Source: Cryomorpha ignava (GTDB taxonomy: Bacteria; Bacteroidota; Bacteroidia; Flavobacteriales_D; Cryomorphaceae). From it: a DNA stretch of 64,000 nucleotides. Location of the stretch: NCBI RefSeq assembly GCF_010686655.1, contig NZ_JAAGVY010000020.1:1-64000 (forward strand), read 5' to 3'. The notes beneath the pieces were generated by a model. The model saw nothing but the letters and a program-made list of their open reading frames with translations. It was not told the DNA's origin and did no database searches. Shown here piece by piece: positions 9,266-18,715 of the stretch. The position numbers and the translations under genes were made by a program. The stretch's first letter is position 1. The number at the start of each line of letters is the position of its first letter.

Positions 9266-12200
9266 ATGACGAAAAACCCATTCATACTTATATTATTCTT
9301 GTTTTGCCATGTGGCATTATTCGGGCAAACCACCGTTCCAGACCTTGGTATAAAAAACAAGCAGGCGGTTTATACTTTATTTAAGAACGCTATTGTACAC
9401 GCGCAGCCAGGGAAGAGCGATACCCTCAGTTTTTTAATCTATAAAAATGAGATTATTCGGATAGGAGAATTTTCGGAAATAGAAATTCCTGCAAATACAG
9501 TTATTCAAGATTGGGAAGGTTTTCACATTTATCCTTCATTTATTGAATTCAATAGTCGTTACGGGCTTCCGCCAATGCAGAATAAGGAAAAAAACAACAC
9601 GGGTGCGGGTTACTGGAATGAGGCTATTCACCCCGAAGTTAATGCGGCTGATGCCTTTAGCCCCGATGAAAAAATGGCAGCAACGATGCGCCAAATGGGA
9701 TTTGGATATAGTGTAAGTCAGATAAAAAACGGCATCATGCGGGGCACTTCCCTTCTTGCGCAAACGGGCGACGGATCGGCGCAAGACAATGTAGTAAAAT
9801 CAGAGGTGGCCATGAATCTCTCTTTCCAAAAAGGAAAATCTAAGGATGAATATCCCAAAAGCCTGATGGGAACTGTTGCGCTATTTAGGCAAACTTATGC
9901 CGACTTGGAATGGTATGAGAAATCTTTTGGCGAAGAGGCCAATTTTAGCCTGGAGGCTATGCTGAAATCTGCTTATCTGCCGGCTGTATTTGAAGTGGGC
10001 GAAAAGTTTGATATTCCGCGATTGGGCAGAGTGGCCAATGAGTTTAATAAGCGCTTTATACTCATAGGCAGCGGCGACACTTACCAGCTGTACGGATCTG
10101 ATTTTGACTGGGTAGATGCCATAGTAGCACCACTCAACTTTCCAAATGGGTACGATATGAGCGATCCGGATTTGAGCAGGTTTGTAGATCAAAAAGAACT
10201 GCTTCACTGGGAGCGCGCACCATTTAATCCATTTTTCATTCAGCAAAATAATATTCCACTCATCCTTTCGGGAAATGGAATTGAGAAACCGGCAGACTTT
10301 TTCGAGAATCTACTTCTTTGCATCAAAAAAGGATTGGACAGAGATTCGGCATTTGCGGCGCTCACCACAACGCCGGCAAGCCTTATAGGAATGGAGAACC
10401 GAATTGGAAAAATCGAAACAGGTTTTCTGGCCAATTTTTTCATTACAAAAGGTGATATTTTTTCTGAAAAAGATGCCTTACCCATTGCGCACTGGGTAAA
10501 CGGAAAGGAGTACATAATTGAAAACCGTGAAAAACATAAACTCGAAGCAGTGTATACGCTTAATGTAAACGATGTATATTTTGAGCTTCAGGTAAAAGGA
10601 GAAGAAAAGTACAGCGCCAAGGTGCTTTATATCGCCTCTGAAGATACCACTGAAATGAAAGCAAAACTGGTGCTTCAGTCAAATGAAGTAAGCCTGCAAT
10701 TTAATGATGATGAAAAAGGATATTACCGCCTGGCGGGAACTATTTTGAGCGACAATAGAATTTGGAATGGCCAAGGATATGATCCTTCCGGAAAGCTAGT
10801 GAACTGGAACGCCATTCGCCGAAAGGCAAAAAAGGAAACTGCAAAAAACGACACCACACTGGCAGTGGTTACAGATTCTATTCCACTCCCACCTTCCAGA
10901 TATTTTCCGCTGGTCGCTTTTGGATTTGACTCTATTCCCAAAGCCGAAACCTTGCTGATAAAAAACGCCACAATCTGGACAAATGACAGCGTTGGTGTTC
11001 TAAAAAATGGCGAAATGATGGTTGCTTTTGGGAAGATAGTCGCTGTGGGCAAAAACATTAATCCAGCTGATTTTTTAAGTAAGAAAAATAAGGATAGCTA
11101 TAGCGTAATTGATGCAGGCGGTAAACACGTAACTGCGGGTATTATTGATGAGCATAGCCATATTGCTATTTCGCGAGGAGTAAATGAGGGCACTCAGGCA
11201 AGCACGGCCGAAGTGCGCATAAGCGATGCACTAAATCCTGAAGATATTAATATATACCGTCAACTGGCAGGCGGAGTTACTACCTCGCAGCTGCTGCATG
11301 GATCGGCAAACCCGATAGGCGGCCAATCGGCATTGATAAAGCTGCGCTGGGGACAACCCTACGAAGAGATGCTATTTGAAGATGCGCCTTCATTTATAAA
11401 ATTTGCGCTTGGCGAAAACGTGAAGCAATCAAACTGGGGGTCACAAAACACCACCCGATACCCACAAACACGGATGGGTGTGGAACAATTTTTTTACGAA
11501 TACTTTTACAGAGCAAAAGAGTACGGACAACTAAAAGAAATAGCTGCTGCCCGAAAACCGGAGAAAAAAAGCAGAAAGAAAAAAGCCCAGGAAGACGATC
11601 CAGAACCGTTTAGAACTGATTTTGAACTGGAAGCGCTACTGGAAATTCTAAACGGAGAGCGCTTTATTACCTGCCATTCTTATGTGCAAAGCGAAATAAA
11701 TATGCTGATGCATGTGGCTGATAGTATGGGATTTAAAGTTAATACATTTACCCACATTTTGGAAGGCTATAAAGTGGCAGATAAAATGAAAGCTCATGGT
11801 GCCGCCGCCTCTACCTTTAGCGATTGGTGGGCTTACAAATATGAGGTGAAAGATGCCATTCCTTACAATGCAAGCATATTGAATGAAGTGGGTGTGATAA
11901 CTGCCATAAATTCTGACGATGCTGAAATGGCGCGAAGGCTAAATCAGGAAGCCGCAAAAAGCATAAAGTATGGCGGAATGACCGAAGAAGATGCACTGAA
12001 AATGGTGACGCTAAACCCTGCCAAAATGCTTCATATCGACGAGCGAGTTGGAAGCCTTACTCCTGGAAAAGATGCTGATTTTGTGATCTGGTCTGGCCAT
12101 CCGCTATCTGTTTATTCAAAAGCTGAAAAAACATTTATTGATGGCATAAAATACTTTGATCGATCTGAACTTACAAATTTGGAAATGCGCGACTTAAAAG

Positions 12201-12310
12201 AACGAGCGCGCATAGCCGCTCTCATGGAAAAAGCTAAAGGCAAAGGCGAAGATGTAAAGAAACCCAGCCGCAAAATGGAGCGCTATTATCACTGTGATAC
12301 CGAGAATTAA
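9266..12310 (+). CDS. Secreted amidohydrolase-superfamily protein with a degenerate N-terminal half
   Basis: The ATG at 9266 is preferred over a TTG at 9254 because it begins a good signal peptide (ends LFGQ). The C-terminal half (about residues 560-1000) is an imidazolonepropionase-like metal-dependent amidohydrolase. It has the metal-binding DEHSHI motif (His630, His632), later histidines in ITCHSYV and FTHILEG, and the Asp of INSDDAEM. It also has NPAKMLHIDERVGSLTPGKDADFVIW, typical of the composite beta-sandwich. The N-terminal half (about 30-430) looks like a second amidohydrolase fold in which the His-x-His site is replaced by EFNSR, so it is probably not catalytic. The protein is likely periplasmic; the substrate is unknown. 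The next gene encodes a related protein 27 bp downstream. Confidence 0.85.
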   Translation: MTKNPFILILFLFCHVALFGQTTVPDLGIKNKQAVYTLFKNAIVHAQPGKSDTLSFLIYKNEIIRIGEFSEIEIPANTVIQDWEGFHIYPSFIEFNSRYGLPPMQNKEKNNTGAGYWNEAIHPEVNAADAFSPDEKMAATMRQMGFGYSVSQIKNGIMRGTSLLAQTGDGSAQDNVVKSEVAMNLSFQKGKSKDEYPKSLMGTVALFRQTYADLEWYEKSFGEEANFSLEAMLKSAYLPAVFEVGEKFDIPRLGRVANEFNKRFILIGSGDTYQLYGSDFDWVDAIVAPLNFPNGYDMSDPDLSRFVDQKELLHWERAPFNPFFIQQNNIPLILSGNGIEKPADFFENLLLCIKKGLDRDSAFAALTTTPASLIGMENRIGKIETGFLANFFITKGDIFSEKDALPIAHWVNGKEYIIENREKHKLEAVYTLNVNDVYFELQVKGEEKYSAKVLYIASEDTTEMKAKLVLQSNEVSLQFNDDEKGYYRLAGTILSDNRIWNGQGYDPSGKLVNWNAIRRKAKKETAKNDTTLAVVTDSIPLPPSRYFPLVAFGFDSIPKAETLLIKNATIWTNDSVGVLKNGEMMVAFGKIVAVGKNINPADFLSKKNKDSYSVIDAGGKHVTAGIIDEHSHIAISRGVNEGTQASTAEVRISDALNPEDINIYRQLAGGVTTSQLLHGSANPIGGQSALIKLRWGQPYEEMLFEDAPSFIKFALGENVKQSNWGSQNTTRYPQTRMGVEQFFYEYFYRAKEYGQLKEIAAARKPEKKSRKKKAQEDDPEPFRTDFELEALLEILNGERFITCHSYVQSEINMLMHVADSMGFKVNTFTHILEGYKVADKMKAHGAAASTFSDWWAYKYEVKDAIPYNASILNEVGVITAINSDDAEMARRLNQEAAKSIKYGGMTEEDALKMVTLNPAKMLHIDERVGSLTPGKDADFVIWSGHPLSVYSKAEKTFIDGIKYFDRSELTNLEMRDLKERARIAALMEKAKGKGEDVKKPSRKMERYYHCDTEN

Positions 12311-12337
12311 GTTTTGCCAAATTAGACATCCCACAAA

Positions 12338-13627
12338 ATGAAAAATATAAAATTTATAATTTCCTTTTTAATTTTGATAATGGCTTCGCTTTTGAGCCAT
12401 GGTCAAAAGAATGAAACCAGCTTTTTATTAACCGAATTGCACATTTTTACCGGTACCGGAACCATCATTGAAAATGGTGCGGTTGGGGTTAAAAATGGAC
12501 TGATAGATTATGTTGGGGCAACAAATTCTGCCGTAACAAAAAACTATCTGGAGGTGATTTCAAAGAGCGGGATGAATCTCTATCCCGGTTTTATTGCCAT
12601 GAATACCACAATTGGTCTCACCGAAATTGATGCTGTACGTGCCACCCGCGATTTTAGAGAAACCGGTGATATGAATCCCAATGTAAGAGCCATTTCTGCC
12701 TATAATGCTGAAAGCGAAATAGGAGAAACCATTCTTGCAAACGGTATCCTATTTGCCCAAATTGCACCCAGAGGCGGCACCATAAAAGGAAGCTCATCTG
12801 TAATAAAACTACAAGGAGATAACTGGGAAGATGCAGCCTATAAAAGCGATGAAGGCATCGTAATGGACTGGCCTAAAATGTTTAAAATAAAAGGCGATGA
12901 TGATGACCCACAGGGATATGAGCCCGATGAAAACTACGTAAAGAACCTCGCTGCAATCGAAGCGTTTTTCGTTAAATCGGAAGCTTATTCTAAAAACACA
13001 ATCCCCGTAGAGCGTGACCTGAGAATGGAGGCTATGCGAGGCATTTTTGACGGAAGCAAACGTCTGTATATTTCTGCCGATTTTATTAAGGAAATACGGG
13101 AAATTGTAGCCTTTAAGCGGAAGTACAATATCAAAAAACTCTCCATAATAGGTGGATACGACTCATGGATGGCGGCTGATTTGCTAAACGAAAACGAGAT
13201 AAGTATTTTGCTCCAGCGCGTGAATAGTTTGCCCCAACTGGCCGAAGATGCCTTGGATGCTTCATATACATTACCTACAAAACTGGCAGCCGCCGGTGTA
13301 AAATTCTGCTTTACCATGGATGGAAGTATGGAAACCATGCAAAACCGAAATTTGACCTTTAATATAGGAACCGCTATTGGCTACGGGCTAAACCCAAATA
13401 CCGCTCTAACGGCTGCTACTCTGCACCCAGCAGAAATACTGGGAATAGGTGAAAGAACTGGAAGTATTGAAACTGGAAAAGAGGCCAACTTCGTATTAAC
13501 AACCGGAGATATATTTGATATGAGAACAGCAAAAATTGCCGGTCTCTATTTAAACGGACGCCTTATAAATCTTGAAACACGTCAGGAAAGACTCTATAAG
13601 AAATACAGCCAACGCTATACAGAATAG
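12338..13627 (+). CDS. Secreted amidohydrolase-like protein lacking the metal-binding HxH
   Basis: This 429-residue protein has a signal peptide (ends SHGQ). It keeps the amidohydrolase scaffold, including the C-terminal ATLHPAEILGIGERTGSIETGKEANFVL segment. The position that normally carries His-x-His reads GFIAMNTTIGL, so the usual metal centre is absent. It resembles the N-terminal half of the preceding gene product and probably works as a non-catalytic or altered partner. The two genes are 27 bp apart on the same strand and likely form an operon. Calling it catalytically dead is an inference from the missing motif. Confidence 0.75.
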   Translation: MKNIKFIISFLILIMASLLSHGQKNETSFLLTELHIFTGTGTIIENGAVGVKNGLIDYVGATNSAVTKNYLEVISKSGMNLYPGFIAMNTTIGLTEIDAVRATRDFRETGDMNPNVRAISAYNAESEIGETILANGILFAQIAPRGGTIKGSSSVIKLQGDNWEDAAYKSDEGIVMDWPKMFKIKGDDDDPQGYEPDENYVKNLAAIEAFFVKSEAYSKNTIPVERDLRMEAMRGIFDGSKRLYISADFIKEIREIVAFKRKYNIKKLSIIGGYDSWMAADLLNENEISILLQRVNSLPQLAEDALDASYTLPTKLAAAGVKFCFTMDGSMETMQNRNLTFNIGTAIGYGLNPNTALTAATLHPAEILGIGERTGSIETGKEANFVLTTGDIFDMRTAKIAGLYLNGRLINLETRQERLYKKYSQRYTE

Positions 13628-13720
13628 CGAACAATTTTAAACAAAATAAGTATAATATTGTCATAATAAATAATTCCTTAACCCAAATTTATAATTAGTT
13701 ACAGAATAATCATTTAGAAA

Positions 13721-14197
13721 ATGGCAAAGCAGAAAGTAGAAGAAAAATGGGTTTTAATGACTGAACTGAATGGAGAGCCTTTACTCCACCATTTTAAGTT
13801 GAGCAACTTAGGCAATGTGGTTAAAATTAAAAAAGGAATCGGAGCCGAAACGCCTTTTTCACCCAAAAACATCGGTGGATATAAGTACATTTCGTTTACC
13901 ACACGAAATGGATCAAGAGAGACCATTTATCTACACCGATTGGTAGCAGAGTTCTTCGTTCCCGCCGATGATGAGAACGATGTGTTTGTTTTACACAAGG
14001 ATTACGATCGCGAAAACAACCATTTTTCAAATTTGGAATGGGTTACAAGCCAAGAATTTTACAAACACCGCGCAGCAAAAGCAGGTAGAAAACCCAAAAC
14101 TGCTAAAACAGATACGTATGAGGAAAACTTACCCGAGCAAGCGGAGCGTAAAAAAGCAAAACTTCGCCGCTATGTAGCCGAGTTTTCAGGAATATAA
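13721..14197 (+). CDS. Stand-alone NUMOD4/HNH-like small protein
   Basis: The 158-residue protein has no signal peptide. Its N-terminal half (about 18-70) follows the NUMOD4 pattern (SNLGNVV, then GGYKYISF). It continues into LHRLVAEFF and an HNH-like segment at 92-107 (HKDYDRENNH...NLEWVT), the arrangement found in HNH homing-endonuclease relatives. The tail is Lys-rich (KKAKLRR) and probably contacts DNA. Such proteins may be nucleases or DNA-binding regulators. No intron, phage or restriction genes are nearby. The gene converges with trpS with only 3 bp between the stop codons. Confidence 0.65.
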   Translation: MAKQKVEEKWVLMTELNGEPLLHHFKLSNLGNVVKIKKGIGAETPFSPKNIGGYKYISFTTRNGSRETIYLHRLVAEFFVPADDENDVFVLHKDYDRENNHFSNLEWVTSQEFYKHRAAKAGRKPKTAKTDTYEENLPEQAERKKAKLRRYVAEFSGI

Positions 14198-14200
14198 TAG

Positions 14201-15169
14201 TTAGTATCCCAATTTTTCTCTTGTTCTTTCCAGAAGCTCACGTGCTATCACGCGGGCTTTTTCAGCGCCGGCAAGAAGTTTTTCTTCAATTATTTCAGGA
14301 TTTTGCATTAATGAATTAAAGGCTTCGCGCTCTTTTGCAAACCGCTGTACAATAACATCAAAAAGCTCCTGCTTAGCTGCTCCGTAGCCATATCCACCCT
14401 TGATATATTTCTCACGCATATCAGCCGTTTGATCTGGCGCAGCAATTAATTTGTAAATATTAAACACATTGCAGCTATCAGGATCTTTTGATTCATCTAC
14501 CCCCTTACTGTCTGTAATAATCTTCATTATCGTTTTGCGCAAAGGCTTATCTGCTTCAAAAATATTGATGAAGTTGCCGTATGATTTACTCATTTTTTGA
14601 CCATCAGTACCTGGAACATACATCGTATTTTCCTGCACCTGCGCCTCTGGAATTACAAAGGTTTCGCCCATCTGGTGGTTGAAAGCGCTGGCGATATCGC
14701 GGGTCATTTCAAGGTGTTGGAGTTGGTCTTTTCCCACGGGCACAAAATTGGCGCTGTAAAGCAAAATGTCCGATGCCATTAATACGGGATACGTAAAAAG
14801 TCCGGCATTAACATCAGAAAGCCGGTCGCTTTTATCTTTAAAGCTATGCGCATTTGCAAGCATTGGATAGGGCGTAAAACAGCTCAGGTACCAGGTTAAT
14901 TCAGTAACTTCAGGAATATCGCTTTGGCGGTAAAAGGTGTGCTTATCAGTATCAAAACCAAAAGCCAGCCAAGCGGCAGCTACACCCAAAACATTTTTTC
15001 TAATTATTGCAGGGTCTTTTATGGCTGTAAGCGCATGCATATTCGCAATAAATAAAAACGCCTCATTGTTGCCTTCATCAGACATTTTTATAGCCGGGAT
15101 AATTGCGCCTAAAATATTGCCCAAATGTGGAGTGCCAGTACTTTGAATTCCTGTAAGAATGCGTGCCAT
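14201..15169 (-). CDS. trpS: Tryptophanyl-tRNA synthetase
   Basis: This 322-residue class I aminoacyl-tRNA synthetase charges tRNA-Trp with tryptophan in the cytoplasm. It has the HIGH-type signature TGTPHLGN at residues 11-18 and KMSKS at 192-196 (GQKMSKSYGN). Its length is normal for bacterial TrpRS. It appears to be a single-gene unit: a candidate promoter element lies just upstream and the neighbour on the minus strand is unrelated. Confidence 0.97.
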   Translation of the reverse strand: MARILTGIQSTGTPHLGNILGAIIPAIKMSDEGNNEAFLFIANMHALTAIKDPAIIRKNVLGVAAAWLAFGFDTDKHTFYRQSDIPEVTELTWYLSCFTPYPMLANAHSFKDKSDRLSDVNAGLFTYPVLMASDILLYSANFVPVGKDQLQHLEMTRDIASAFNHQMGETFVIPEAQVQENTMYVPGTDGQKMSKSYGNFINIFEADKPLRKTIMKIITDSKGVDESKDPDSCNVFNIYKLIAAPDQTADMREKYIKGGYGYGAAKQELFDVIVQRFAKEREAFNSLMQNPEIIEEKLLAGAEKARVIARELLERTREKLGY

Positions 15170-15188
15170 TGTATGGATTTAGAGTGCG

Positions 15189-15196
15189 CGAAGTTA
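15189..15196 (-). promoter_or_regulatory. Candidate -7 promoter element for trpS
   Basis: On the minus strand the site reads TAACTTCG, a 7/8 match to the Bacteroidota -7 consensus TAnnTTTG. It lies 20-27 bases upstream of the trpS ATG. A clear -33 TTTG was not found. Confidence 0.35.
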
Positions 15197-15216
15197 GGGA
15201 ATTCTGATGGAGTTAG

Positions 15217-16791
15217 TTACCAACTGTTAGCACCGGGAATTTTTACAACGGTAGTATCAGCGATAATATAATCAGGTAAACTTCCATCATCTCTTATCGC
15301 AATTTTATAATGTTTACTCTTCACTTCATCAATTTCAGATTGAGTAGGTATGCGTCCATAAGCTGTATAATCGGTGTAAAACATAAATGCAATATTTCCA
15401 TTCACGCCAACGTCAGCATTGAAAACAATATAGTTTTGATTTCCCAACAGGTTTTTTGCAGCATTATAGAATTCGATTTGAGCTAACTCCCTTTCCCGTC
15501 CAAAATTATCAAGTGGTTTTTTCATAGAGTGATTCTTTTCAATTTTGCTCAAATTAAGACACATAAACCCAAATCCAATTACAGCACATATTCTCAAAAT
15601 TGAAACTATTCGTGCCTTTTTGGTAAGTGCATCAAGCCATGTAAACAAGCTGTTAATCAGCGTTCCAAAGCCGAGATAAATAATTGGTGAAACCAAAATT
15701 GTAAATGAGGTCATTTTGGTCGCCGCCAAAGAATAAAATCCATAAACTATGAGTGTAAAAGAGATAAAAGCAATCCGATGAGTCGCCTCTTTTGTTTTTA
15801 TCAATAGAAGAATTAATCCACCTACAATCAAAAAAGGTATTAAATCGCCGGAACCATAAATATCATAAATCGCTCTGAAATGAAACCAGATGTCACCGCC
15901 GTGACTTTCTACAACATTAAAGAAATGATCTGTATTGAGATTCATTTCAAACGCTGCTTCAACCGGATATTTATAGTGAACGAATATTTGCCAGGGCAGA
16001 AATACGGCAAGAGAAATTACCGCGCTTTTTAAGATTGGTTTATACGCATTCGGCGAAAGCCAATTACTTCTATTACTTACCCCAATGGTGAAAAACCAAA
16101 CGGCATAAATTATTAAACCCACAAGCCATTTTATCAATACAGCGCCACCCGAAAAGATTCCAATCAAAATCAGACAAACACCTTTTTTAGACCGCTGGTA
16201 TTCAAACCAAGCCCAAAAACTGGCTGTTACATAAAATAGAAAAGCGACATCGTTGTGATCTGTCGTAAACCTTCCGGCTACATGTTCCAGCTGGTAGTAT
16301 GCCAATCCAAAAAAGAGCGCGCCATAAAATCCAGTTCTTCTGTTTATGGAGAGCTCACCAATTCTATAAATCGCGACTGAAGTAAGCGCATGCAATAAAA
16401 TACTCGGAATTCTTACCGCAAGCTCATTGGCACCAAACAACTTTATGCTTAATGCCATTTGCCACAAAAATAAGGGTTGCTTGTGAAGCCAAATATAATT
16501 CTTTGTCCAGTCGGCAAAATAATACGGCAAAACAGGATCTCTGTATAAAACCGGTTTTAAAGGATTTACGGCCAAATTCTTTGCGACGAGTGCATGGTAT
16601 TGTTCATCCCATAATACCAGAAATGGATCGAGATTTGCCATAAAAAAGCCCATCACCAATATTCCCAAAAACAAGGTAATTATGGCAGCTCTATTCTTAT
16701 TTGAATGAAAAAGAATAACCGATAAAAGTAAAATTACTACAGCCGGATAGAGCGGTAAAACTTGGGTATCTGAAAAAAATGAAAACGGCAT
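15217..16791 (-). CDS. PMT/ArnT-like membrane glycosyltransferase (GT39/GT83 type)
   Basis: The 524-residue protein has many membrane segments (about 10-12). The early periplasmic-loop motif LWDEQYHALVAKNL near residue 60 carries the acidic catalytic-type residue of the PMT_2 family. It also has WLHKQPLFLWQMALSIKLFG and VRIPSILLHALT, typical of inner-membrane transferases that use polyprenyl-phosphate sugars. The C-terminal 120 residues form a soluble extracytoplasmic domain. It probably adds a sugar to lipid A, glycan or protein; the acceptor cannot be read from the sequence. It is not obviously in an operon. Confidence 0.85.
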   Translation of the reverse strand: MPFSFFSDTQVLPLYPAVVILLLSVILFHSNKNRAAIITLFLGILVMGFFMANLDPFLVLWDEQYHALVAKNLAVNPLKPVLYRDPVLPYYFADWTKNYIWLHKQPLFLWQMALSIKLFGANELAVRIPSILLHALTSVAIYRIGELSINRRTGFYGALFFGLAYYQLEHVAGRFTTDHNDVAFLFYVTASFWAWFEYQRSKKGVCLILIGIFSGGAVLIKWLVGLIIYAVWFFTIGVSNRSNWLSPNAYKPILKSAVISLAVFLPWQIFVHYKYPVEAAFEMNLNTDHFFNVVESHGGDIWFHFRAIYDIYGSGDLIPFLIVGGLILLLIKTKEATHRIAFISFTLIVYGFYSLAATKMTSFTILVSPIIYLGFGTLINSLFTWLDALTKKARIVSILRICAVIGFGFMCLNLSKIEKNHSMKKPLDNFGRERELAQIEFYNAAKNLLGNQNYIVFNADVGVNGNIAFMFYTDYTAYGRIPTQSEIDEVKSKHYKIAIRDDGSLPDYIIADTTVVKIPGANSW

Positions 16792-17013
16792 AGTTCTCTG
16801 TTCGGGAAACGAATATCTTGTAAAAATATCAGTATTCAGAATTCAAGTAAGTTTTCTTATCATTTTTCTCTCCCGTTCAAAATGCCGAGAATCTCAAAAT
16901 TCTTCAAATCTATCAAAGTTGTCACAATCTTTAGCTAAGTCAGCTTTAGAAAAGACGCATGATTTTAATAAGTAAAACTGGTATTCTAATGGAGTGAAAG
17001 AGATTTTTCCTTA

Positions 17014-17043
17014 AAAAAAAAGGTGATCGAATAGACCACCGTT
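17014..17043 (-). terminator. Rho-independent terminator
   Basis: On the minus strand a GGTGGT / ATCACC stem (one G-U pair, 7-nt loop) is followed by a run of nine T. It sits about 25 bp beyond the stop of the alpha/beta hydrolase gene. Confidence 0.6.
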
Positions 17044-17065
17044 TTAATTTTCAATTCAAAGCGAA

Positions 17066-17902
17066 TTAGCTTTTCAAAAATTCAATCAAAATCTTGTTGA
17101 GCTTGTCGGTATGAGTGACGTACAATCCGTGGGGAGCATCATCAAACTTTTCATATCGATTGTTTTTAATTCCTTTGGCTGCCTGATCTGCAGATGTTTT
17201 AATCGGCACAATGTTATCAGACTTTCCGTGGACGATTAATGTGGGCACATCAACATTTGCAAGTTCTGGTCTGAAATCAGTGCCTGCCCACGATTTAGCG
17301 CTTTCTACCGTGGCGTGTTTTGAAGCCTGCATCGCAAGACCCCAGGTAAAATCAAGCATTCCCTGTGAGACAGTATCCTTATTTTCGCTGGCATTAAAAT
17401 AATTTTTTCCAAATTCCTTCGCAAAGCCGGGGTAGTCCGTCTGGAGATTTTCCATAATCCCATTTAGATCCTTTTCGGGAACTCCATCCGGATTATCGGC
17501 TTTCTTGGCCACCAGTGGAATAATTGAAGAAATAAGAATTGCCTTCGAAATTTTCTTACTTCCGAAATCGGTAAAGTAGCGCACTACTTCTCCTCCACCC
17601 ATAGAAAATCCGCAAAGTACTACGTCGTTTAAATTTAGCGTGAGGATTAAATCGTTTAAATCGCTTGCAAGCGAGCTATAATCATAAGATGACCAAGGTT
17701 TTGACGATTGACCGAAACCGCGTCTATCATAAGAAATGCATCTATAACCCGCATCTATTAACGCAGGAATTTGACGCTCCCAGGTCATGTGACTAAGCGG
17801 CCATCCATGAATTAAAATGATTGGCTGACCAATTCCATAATCCTGGTAAAACAATTTTGTTTTTTCTCCTTTTTCGGTGTGATTTGTTTCAATAAATGGC
17901 AT
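17066..17902 (-). CDS. Alpha/beta hydrolase, chloroperoxidase/esterase-like
   Basis: The 278-residue cytoplasmic protein has the full alpha/beta-hydrolase set: the oxyanion HGWPLSHMTWE motif (about 32-42), the nucleophile elbow GFSMGG with Ser100, an acid in HGKSDNIVP, and the catalytic His in DDAPHGLYV near the C-terminus. The sequence is closest in style to the non-haem haloperoxidase/esterase group. The physiological substrate is unknown. It is monocistronic, with its own terminator and no neighbour within 150 bp on its strand. Confidence 0.9.
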   Translation of the reverse strand: MPFIETNHTEKGEKTKLFYQDYGIGQPIILIHGWPLSHMTWERQIPALIDAGYRCISYDRRGFGQSSKPWSSYDYSSLASDLNDLILTLNLNDVVLCGFSMGGGEVVRYFTDFGSKKISKAILISSIIPLVAKKADNPDGVPEKDLNGIMENLQTDYPGFAKEFGKNYFNASENKDTVSQGMLDFTWGLAMQASKHATVESAKSWAGTDFRPELANVDVPTLIVHGKSDNIVPIKTSADQAAKGIKNNRYEKFDDAPHGLYVTHTDKLNKILIEFLKS

Positions 17903-18249
17903 GATACAAGTGTTTTAGGTTTTAGAGAAGTAACAAGTTATAGTTTGATTTGTTGGTAGTTAATCCGAAATTCGATTTCGATCTTACAAAATATCTTTTT
18001 TTGAGTTACGCACTTAAACTTATTAAACAAGTTTTAGTATGATATTTAAAACCCGTCGCCCAAAGTATTTATTATGTATCGGCACTCTCTGCGGCCTTCG
18101 CGTATAATCTCTGCGCACTTTGCGGTTAATGAGAAAAAAATCAACTCTTAAGAATTTAATTCTGGTTTGACCAGATTGTGGTTTCAATTTCTAAATAGAT
18201 ATCCTCATTTTTTCATCTAATCATCACCTTCTTTGCTTAGATTTGTACC
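17903..18249. other. Intergenic region with a 'TCTGCG...TTTGCGG' interspersed sequence
   Basis: This is the divergent promoter region for the hydrolase and gatC. Positions about 18085-18125 carry the CTCTGCGG...CTCTGCGCACTTTGCGG type of low-complexity sequence that is also hinted at near 37896-37925. The rest is AT-rich and unremarkable, and no ORF is convincing. Confidence 0.5.
18238..18245 (+). promoter_or_regulatory. Candidate -7 promoter element for gatC
   Basis: TAGATTTG is an exact match to TAnnTTTG and ends 4 bases before the gatC ATG at 18250. If used, transcription would start at or within a few bases of the start codon, giving a nearly leaderless mRNA. Confidence 0.45.
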
Positions 18250-18546
18250 ATGGAAGTTGATGATAAATTAATAGACAAACTGGCAAGTTTATCAAAACTG
18301 GAGTTTAAAGCCGACGAAAAAGAGGCTATTAAGAAAGACATGGCTCGCATGCTTTCATTTTTTGAGCAACTCACCGAAATAAATACGGATGGGTTGGAAC
18401 CATTGATTCACATCAATCCGGAAACGAACGTATATAGGGCAGATAAAATAACCGAAGAACTCAGCCAGGCACAGGCGCTTAAAAACGGACCTAACCACGA
18501 TTCATTTTATTTTAAAGTACCTAAAGTGGTAGAAAATAAGGATTGA
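18250..18546 (+). CDS. gatC: Asp-tRNA(Asn)/Glu-tRNA(Gln) amidotransferase subunit C
   Basis: The 98-residue protein has the GatC pattern: an N-terminal LASLSKLEF helix, a central MLSFFEQLTEINTDGLEPLIHI segment (about 37-59), and a C-terminal DSFYFKVPKVVE. GatC stabilises the GatAB complex that amidates mischarged tRNAs in the cytoplasm. gatA and gatB are not next to it, so the complex is encoded at dispersed loci. The gene ends at a bidirectional terminator. Confidence 0.93.
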   Translation: MEVDDKLIDKLASLSKLEFKADEKEAIKKDMARMLSFFEQLTEINTDGLEPLIHINPETNVYRADKITEELSQAQALKNGPNHDSFYFKVPKVVENKD

Positions 18547-18563
18547 TTCGTTTTTAGTGATTA

Positions 18564-18591
18564 GTTTTTGGTTTTTGGTTTTTGGTTTTTG
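18564..18591. repeat. 7-bp microsatellite (GTTTTTG)4
   Basis: Four perfect copies of GTTTTTG lie in tandem between gatC and its terminator. No coding role is apparent. Confidence 0.8.
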
Positions 18592-18667
18592 GAAATCATG
18601 GAAGAAACCCAAACATTTGGAAAATATTATTAATCAGAAGTAAATAGAACTGGATTGCTCCCATAAA

Positions 18668-18691
18668 AAAAGCGCCTCGTTAGGCGCTTTT
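18668..18691. terminator. Bidirectional terminator between gatC and the converging barrel gene
   Basis: A perfect 9-bp stem (AAAAGCGCC / GGCGCTTTT) with a 6-nt loop has T-runs on both strands. It serves gatC on the plus strand and the gene ending at 18716 on the minus strand. Confidence 0.85.
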
Positions 18692-18715
18692 CTTCTGTGT
18701 TGCAAAAAAGCAAGT

